DNA of 9,642 nt, taken from contig CAJUJZ010000086.1 in NCBI GenBank assembly GCA_910586745.1, positions 1 through 9,642 of the forward strand. The letters run 5' to 3'. Positions 6,425 to 9,642 of this stretch are shown in pieces. The notes under the pieces are model-generated. The model was not told the DNA's origin and did no database searches. It saw only the letters and a list, made by a program, of their open reading frames with translations. The first letter of the stretch is position 1. Each line of letters begins with the position of its first letter. The position numbers and the translations under genes were made by a program. Source of the stretch: an uncultured Mucispirillum sp. (GTDB lineage: Bacteria; Chrysiogenota; Deferribacteres; Deferribacterales; Mucispirillaceae).

Positions 6425-7228
6425 ATGGCTGTAAAAATATGCATTATAGGTGCAGCGGGTAGAATGGGTAAAAATATTGCAGAAGCAGTATGTAATAGTG
6501 AAAATGCTGAGGCAGCAGGTGCTGTTGACAGAAAAGGAAGCGATGCTTTAGGTCAGAATTTATATGAAACTGCAGGCTGTGGCAAAGGCGGTCCTGTTAT
6601 AACTGACGATATATTAGAAAGTGCAAAAAATGCAGATGTAATAATAGATTTTACTGGTGCAGAGCCTACTTATAATAATCTGCCTTTATATGAAAAGGCA
6701 GGCAAACCAGTAGTTATTGGCAGTACAGGTTTTTCTGATGAGCAGAAAAAAGCAGTAGAAAAATTATCAGAAAAAGTGCCTGTTGTATTTGCTCCAAATA
6801 TGAGCCTTGGTGTTAATGTGACATTAGAATTAATAAAAGAAGCTGCAAGACTTTTAAAAGGTTATGATATAGAGCTTGTAGAAACTCATCATAATATGAA
6901 AAAAGATGCACCAAGCGGCACAGCTATGGCAATGGCAGAAGCAGCAGCCGAGGGTGCTGGCTTAAATTTAGCAGAAAATGCAGTATATGCAAGGCATGGC
7001 ATTATTGGTGAGCGTAAACCAAATGAAATAGGAATACAAACTTTAAGGGGCGGTGATGTAGCTGGTGATCACACTGTATTTTTCTTTGGAAATGGAGAAA
7101 GGATAGAGATAACTCACAGAGCACATTCAAGAAAGACATTTGCAGGAGGTGCAGTTACTGCTGCTGTATGGCTTGCTGATAAGCCAAAAGGTATGTATAA
7201 TATGAAAAATGTTTTAGGCCTTGCTTAA
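6425..7228 (+). CDS. dapB: 4-hydroxy-tetrahydrodipicolinate reductase
   Basis: NAD(P)H-dependent reductase that follows DapA in the pathway and produces tetrahydrodipicolinate. The 267 residues are typical. The Rossmann motif GAAGRMG lies at 9-15, the DFTGAEPTYNN segment (the usual DFT motif) in the middle, then GSTGF and APNMSLGVN. The catalytic block is ETHHNMKKDAPSGTA, with His155/His156 and Lys159 corresponding to E. coli His159/His160 and Lys163. The C-terminal GGDVAGDHTVFF and ITHRAHSR blocks are also present. An AGGAG site (6412-6416) lies eight bases before ATG and 15 bases after the dapA stop, so it is in the same operon, and a terminator follows. The missing middle steps (dapD/E or dapL) and lysA are not in this window. 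Confidence 0.97.
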   Translation: MAVKICIIGAAGRMGKNIAEAVCNSENAEAAGAVDRKGSDALGQNLYETAGCGKGGPVITDDILESAKNADVIIDFTGAEPTYNNLPLYEKAGKPVVIGSTGFSDEQKKAVEKLSEKVPVVFAPNMSLGVNVTLELIKEAARLLKGYDIELVETHHNMKKDAPSGTAMAMAEAAAEGAGLNLAENAVYARHGIIGERKPNEIGIQTLRGGDVAGDHTVFFFGNGERIEITHRAHSRKTFAGGAVTAAVWLADKPKGMYNMKNVLGLA

Positions 7229-7250
7229 TTATTTATATTTAATATATTTT

Positions 7251-7274
7251 TGGGGAGCATGCTCCCCATTTTTT
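7251..7274 (+). terminator. Terminator of the dapFAB operon
   Basis: TGGGGAGCATGCTCCCCA (7251-7268) is a perfect 18-base palindrome forming a GC-rich stem with a CATG loop, followed by six T (7269-7274). It starts 22 bases after the dapB stop. Confidence 0.9.
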
Positions 7275-7334
7275 ATTTGTATATTTTTAAAATATATAGT
7301 AAACTGCAGTTAATGTTTTATAATTCAGGTTATT

Positions 7335-7844
7335 ATGGATTTTACTTTAGACAGAGTATTAAGAATTTTTATTTTATCAATAGCAACAGCTTTTATTCCC
7401 TTTTTTATTCTATCTTATATGTGGGGCGGATATTATAATGTATCAATAAGGGTAACAGTAGTGATTTTTATAGTCAATACTCTGCCATGTATTATTATTA
7501 ATATGCTTTATCACAGATACTACAGTATCAGAGAATGGCTTACATCATTTTATTTTTTTATAACTTTTTTTCTTTCTTTTGCAGCTATTATGATAAGCGG
7601 AATAAAGCTGCTTTATGGCAACTATTTTGATTATTTAGCAGGCTTTATTATATTATTTATGCTGGCAGAATCTATGTCTGTATTTATTTATGTAACATAC
7701 ATCTTTCTTAAATATATTAAAGAGATATATGATTTTTCCATATATGAAAAATTAATATATTTAATAACAGGTGTTATTTTTGCTAACTTTATAATTATGT
7801 TTTCTGCATTCACTTCTGGCATTATAATTTATATTTTTGATTAA
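7335..7844 (+). CDS. Small integral membrane protein of unknown function (about five TM helices)
   Basis: I do not recognise this family. The 169 residues are dominated by aromatic and branched hydrophobic amino acids, with five likely membrane segments at about 8-28, 37-58, 70-93, 99-125 and 139-167. Charged residues sit in the short connectors (HRYYSIREW at 60-68, KYIKEIYDFSIYEK at 126-139). There is no signal-peptide cleavage site, catalytic motif or cysteine pair, only one Cys near residue 52. The ORF is intact and lies between the dapB terminator and the chemoreceptor gene, so it appears to be its own transcription unit. A perfect TATAAT (7319-7324) sits ten bases before the ATG without a good -35. 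A weak CAGG (7326-7329) is the only ribosome-site candidate. The length and clear topology argue that the gene is real; function is open. Confidence 0.65.
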   Translation: MDFTLDRVLRIFILSIATAFIPFFILSYMWGGYYNVSIRVTVVIFIVNTLPCIIINMLYHRYYSIREWLTSFYFFITFFLSFAAIMISGIKLLYGNYFDYLAGFIILFMLAESMSVFIYVTYIFLKYIKEIYDFSIYEKLIYLITGVIFANFIIMFSAFTSGIIIYIFD

Positions 7845-7853
7845 AAAATCAGA

Positions 7854-7888
7854 TTTATAATTTACTTTTTTTAAAAAAAGATTATAAA
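7854..7888. repeat. AT-only inverted repeat, possible terminator or regulatory site
   Basis: TTTATAAT (7854-7861) pairs with ATTATAAA (7881-7888) around a core that is itself the 16-base palindrome CTTTTTTTAAAAAAAG (7865-7880). It lies ten bases after the stop of the membrane-protein gene and about 110 bases before the chemoreceptor start. It could end the upstream transcript or act as a curved-DNA or protein-binding site. The very low GC makes chance more likely than usual. Confidence 0.4.
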
Positions 7889-7998
7889 GTGTCAAGAAAA
7901 AATATTTTTTTTTACATTAGTCCAAAAAATATATTTACAAAAAGAGTATTTTGGTGTTATTGTATAAAATTGAATTATGTTTATCGCAGGAGTTTCTT

Positions 7999-9486
7999 AT
8001 GAAAGTTAAATTTATATATTTAATTGTAACGATCTTTTCTTTAATTTTCTTCCCATTAATAATCTTTTTTAATCTGCCTGCTGTAGTAGATGCTTTAATG
8101 GCTGCTGTTATAATTTTAGGATATTTTTTAGTTTATCATTTTCAGACAAAAGGGTTTATTTCAGCTGATAGATTAATGAATAACATTGCAAACCAGACTA
8201 ATGATATTTCATTCCGTATTTCTCAAAAAGATATAAAACAAAATCCTGATATGGAAAAGTTTTATCACAGCATTAATAAGTATATGTGTAATACAGAAAA
8301 TGATTATTTAAGCACACTGAATACTGTTGCTACTACTGGAAAGCAGGGGTTGTTTGTTACCCAGAACCTTATGATAACAAATGATTTAGTTCAAAAAAAT
8401 AATGAAATTTCTCAGTCTATTAACACTGTTTCAAAAGAAATGCTTATTGCAACAGAAAATATTACAGTAAATACCAACACTATCAATGAAAAATCAAATA
8501 TAACAGTTGAACTCACTAACGAAGGACGGGCAATGATAGAAAAGGCAAGAGATGTTAGTGACCATATTGACAACACTATAAAAGAGTTAAATAGTGAAGT
8601 AAGTATATTAAATGATAATGCAGACCAAATTGCGATAGTTATTGCTGTTATTAATGAAATTTCTGACCAGACTAATCTTTTAGCATTAAATGCTGCAATT
8701 GAGGCTGCTCGTGCAGGTGAAGCAGGACGCGGGTTTGCAGTTGTTGCAGATGAAGTTAGAAATTTAGCAGAAAAAACTTCCAATTCAACTAAACAGATAG
8801 GTGAAACAGTAAGTGATATGCAGAAAAGTATTTCAACAGTTACGCAAAGAATGGATGTTATTACAAAAATGCTTATGGAGCAAAGACAAGGTATTGATTC
8901 TTCTTTTAATAACTTTCAGGATATATATAATTCCAGTCTTGATTTAAACCAATCTATCAGTGAAATTATGGCAGCATCTGAAGAACAAAATGCAGTTATT
9001 TATGAAATAAGCTCAAATTTAAAAGAAATGAGTGATGCATCAGAGTTGTCTATAAATAATCTTGCTGAGCTTTTTAAGGCATTTAATGATATGGCGATTT
9101 CCTTAAATACTCTTGAAAATAAATTTACAGGCATAAAATATGCATCAAAAGCAGGTTCCTTTATTGCTGCAAAAACTGCCCATGTTGCTTTTATGAGAAG
9201 GCTGCTTGTTAATAACTATATGAAAAATGTTATTCAACTTCCTAACCATATTACTTGTGCTTTTGGTAAGTTTTACTATAACGAAGGTATGGATGAATAT
9301 GGTAACGATAAAGATTTCAGAGCTATTGAGCCAATCCATAAAAGAGTGCATGATTTAGGTATTCAAATTATGGGCAATATTGAAAACCATAAATATGAAG
9401 AAAATAAAACTCTTGTAGATGAGCTTGAAAGAAATGTAGAAGATTTAGTTTCTATATTAGATAAATTAATCCATAGATATAGTTAA
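7999..9486 (+). CDS. Methyl-accepting chemotaxis protein with C-terminal CZB zinc-binding domain
   Basis: Chemoreceptor that would control CheA/CheW and bias flagellar or other motility output. I start it at ATG 7999 (495 residues) because GCAGGAG lies six bases upstream; an in-frame TTG at 7951 has no such site. TM1 (about 5-24) and TM2 (about 28-47) are joined by a few residues only, so there is no periplasmic ligand domain, and no clear HAMP follows. The signalling coiled coil runs from about 100 to 385, with the invariant tip EISDQTNLLALNAAIEAARAG beginning at Glu220. The C-terminal region (about 385-490) fits a chemoreceptor zinc-binding domain: His395, Cys420 in ITCAFGKFYY, and His447/His451 in PIHKRVHDLG. 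Such CZB receptors sense cytoplasmic signals such as zinc or hypochlorite in characterised cases. No classical C-terminal CheR pentapeptide is present. Other che genes are not in the window. Confidence 0.93.
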   Translation: MKVKFIYLIVTIFSLIFFPLIIFFNLPAVVDALMAAVIILGYFLVYHFQTKGFISADRLMNNIANQTNDISFRISQKDIKQNPDMEKFYHSINKYMCNTENDYLSTLNTVATTGKQGLFVTQNLMITNDLVQKNNEISQSINTVSKEMLIATENITVNTNTINEKSNITVELTNEGRAMIEKARDVSDHIDNTIKELNSEVSILNDNADQIAIVIAVINEISDQTNLLALNAAIEAARAGEAGRGFAVVADEVRNLAEKTSNSTKQIGETVSDMQKSISTVTQRMDVITKMLMEQRQGIDSSFNNFQDIYNSSLDLNQSISEIMAASEEQNAVIYEISSNLKEMSDASELSINNLAELFKAFNDMAISLNTLENKFTGIKYASKAGSFIAAKTAHVAFMRRLLVNNYMKNVIQLPNHITCAFGKFYYNEGMDEYGNDKDFRAIEPIHKRVHDLGIQIMGNIENHKYEENKTLVDELERNVEDLVSILDKLIHRYS

Positions 9487-9515
9487 GATTTAAATTTAAT
9501 ATTATAGATAAAAAT

Positions 9516-9546
9516 AACCACCAGATGAAAACTGGTGGTTTTTTTT
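9516..9546 (+). terminator. Terminator after the chemoreceptor gene
   Basis: AACCACCAG (9516-9524) pairs perfectly with CTGGTGGTT (9532-9540) around a seven-base loop, and the T-run continues to 9546 (eight T in total). The reverse strand also shows the stem followed by TTATTTTTA, so it may work in both directions for a gene to the right. Confidence 0.88.
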
Positions 9547-9642
9547 ACATAAATTTATAATGCTCTTGACTAGTATCTTTTTTAATATGAAAAAAATGTT
9601 TTCCAAAAGTAGTAGAAAATTATCATTTCTATAGTTAAATCT

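Noticed and set aside
7250..7438. 62-residue open frame overlapping the dapB terminator
   Set aside because: It starts inside the terminator hairpin, has no ribosome site, and overlaps the longer, clearly membrane-type ORF in another frame.
7960..7992. Sigma-28 (flagellar) promoter before the chemoreceptor
   Set aside because: TAAAATTG followed by TTTATCG superficially recalls the pattern, but the GCCGATAA box is missing. A TATAAA (7963-7968) without a good -35 is the only other candidate.
9547..9642. 3' end of a convergent minus-strand gene at the right edge
   Set aside because: Two minus-strand frames are open for 20 to 32 codons up to the edge, but the translations show no recognisable family feature and the AT content makes such runs uninformative.

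Overview
The window is low-GC chromosomal DNA from a diderm (Gram-negative-type) bacterium. The evidence is an RND export pump, which needs a periplasm and outer membrane, a diaminopimelate pathway, and a chemoreceptor that suggests motility or at least chemosensory signalling. The coding style (AT-rich, AGA/ATA codons, GGAG-type ribosome sites) fits lineages such as Deferribacterota or Campylobacterota. My loose guess is a host-associated Deferribacterota relative, but nothing here proves it.

Layout. (1) Bases 1-3311: the last codons of an upstream gene, probably the periplasmic adaptor of the pump, then a complete RND permease closed by a strong terminator. (2) Bases 3312-3610: a gene-free patch holding two nearly identical 76-bp structured repeats, a 15-bp hairpin, a 12-bp copy of the tmRNA T-arm region, and a 21-bp hairpin directly against the tmRNA 3' end. 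(3) Bases 3611-4521, minus strand: ssrA (tmRNA, tag ANDELALAA) and smpB, the two partners of trans-translation ribosome rescue. (4) Bases 4697-7228, plus strand, divergent from smpB: a tight dapF-dapA-dapB operon for meso-diaminopimelate and lysine synthesis, ended by a perfect-palindrome terminator. (5) Bases 7335-7844: an unrecognised five-helix membrane protein. (6) Bases 7999-9486: a chemoreceptor with two N-terminal membrane helices, essentially no periplasmic domain, and a C-terminal CZB-type zinc-binding domain, followed by a terminator. The final ~95 bases hold nothing I can assign.

Most of the window is conserved housekeeping content, and I do not see a new multi-gene system. The parts that deserve attention are the repeat and tmRNA-scar patch downstream of ssrA, a consensus promoter that would make the smpB mRNA leaderless, and the small membrane protein of unknown role.
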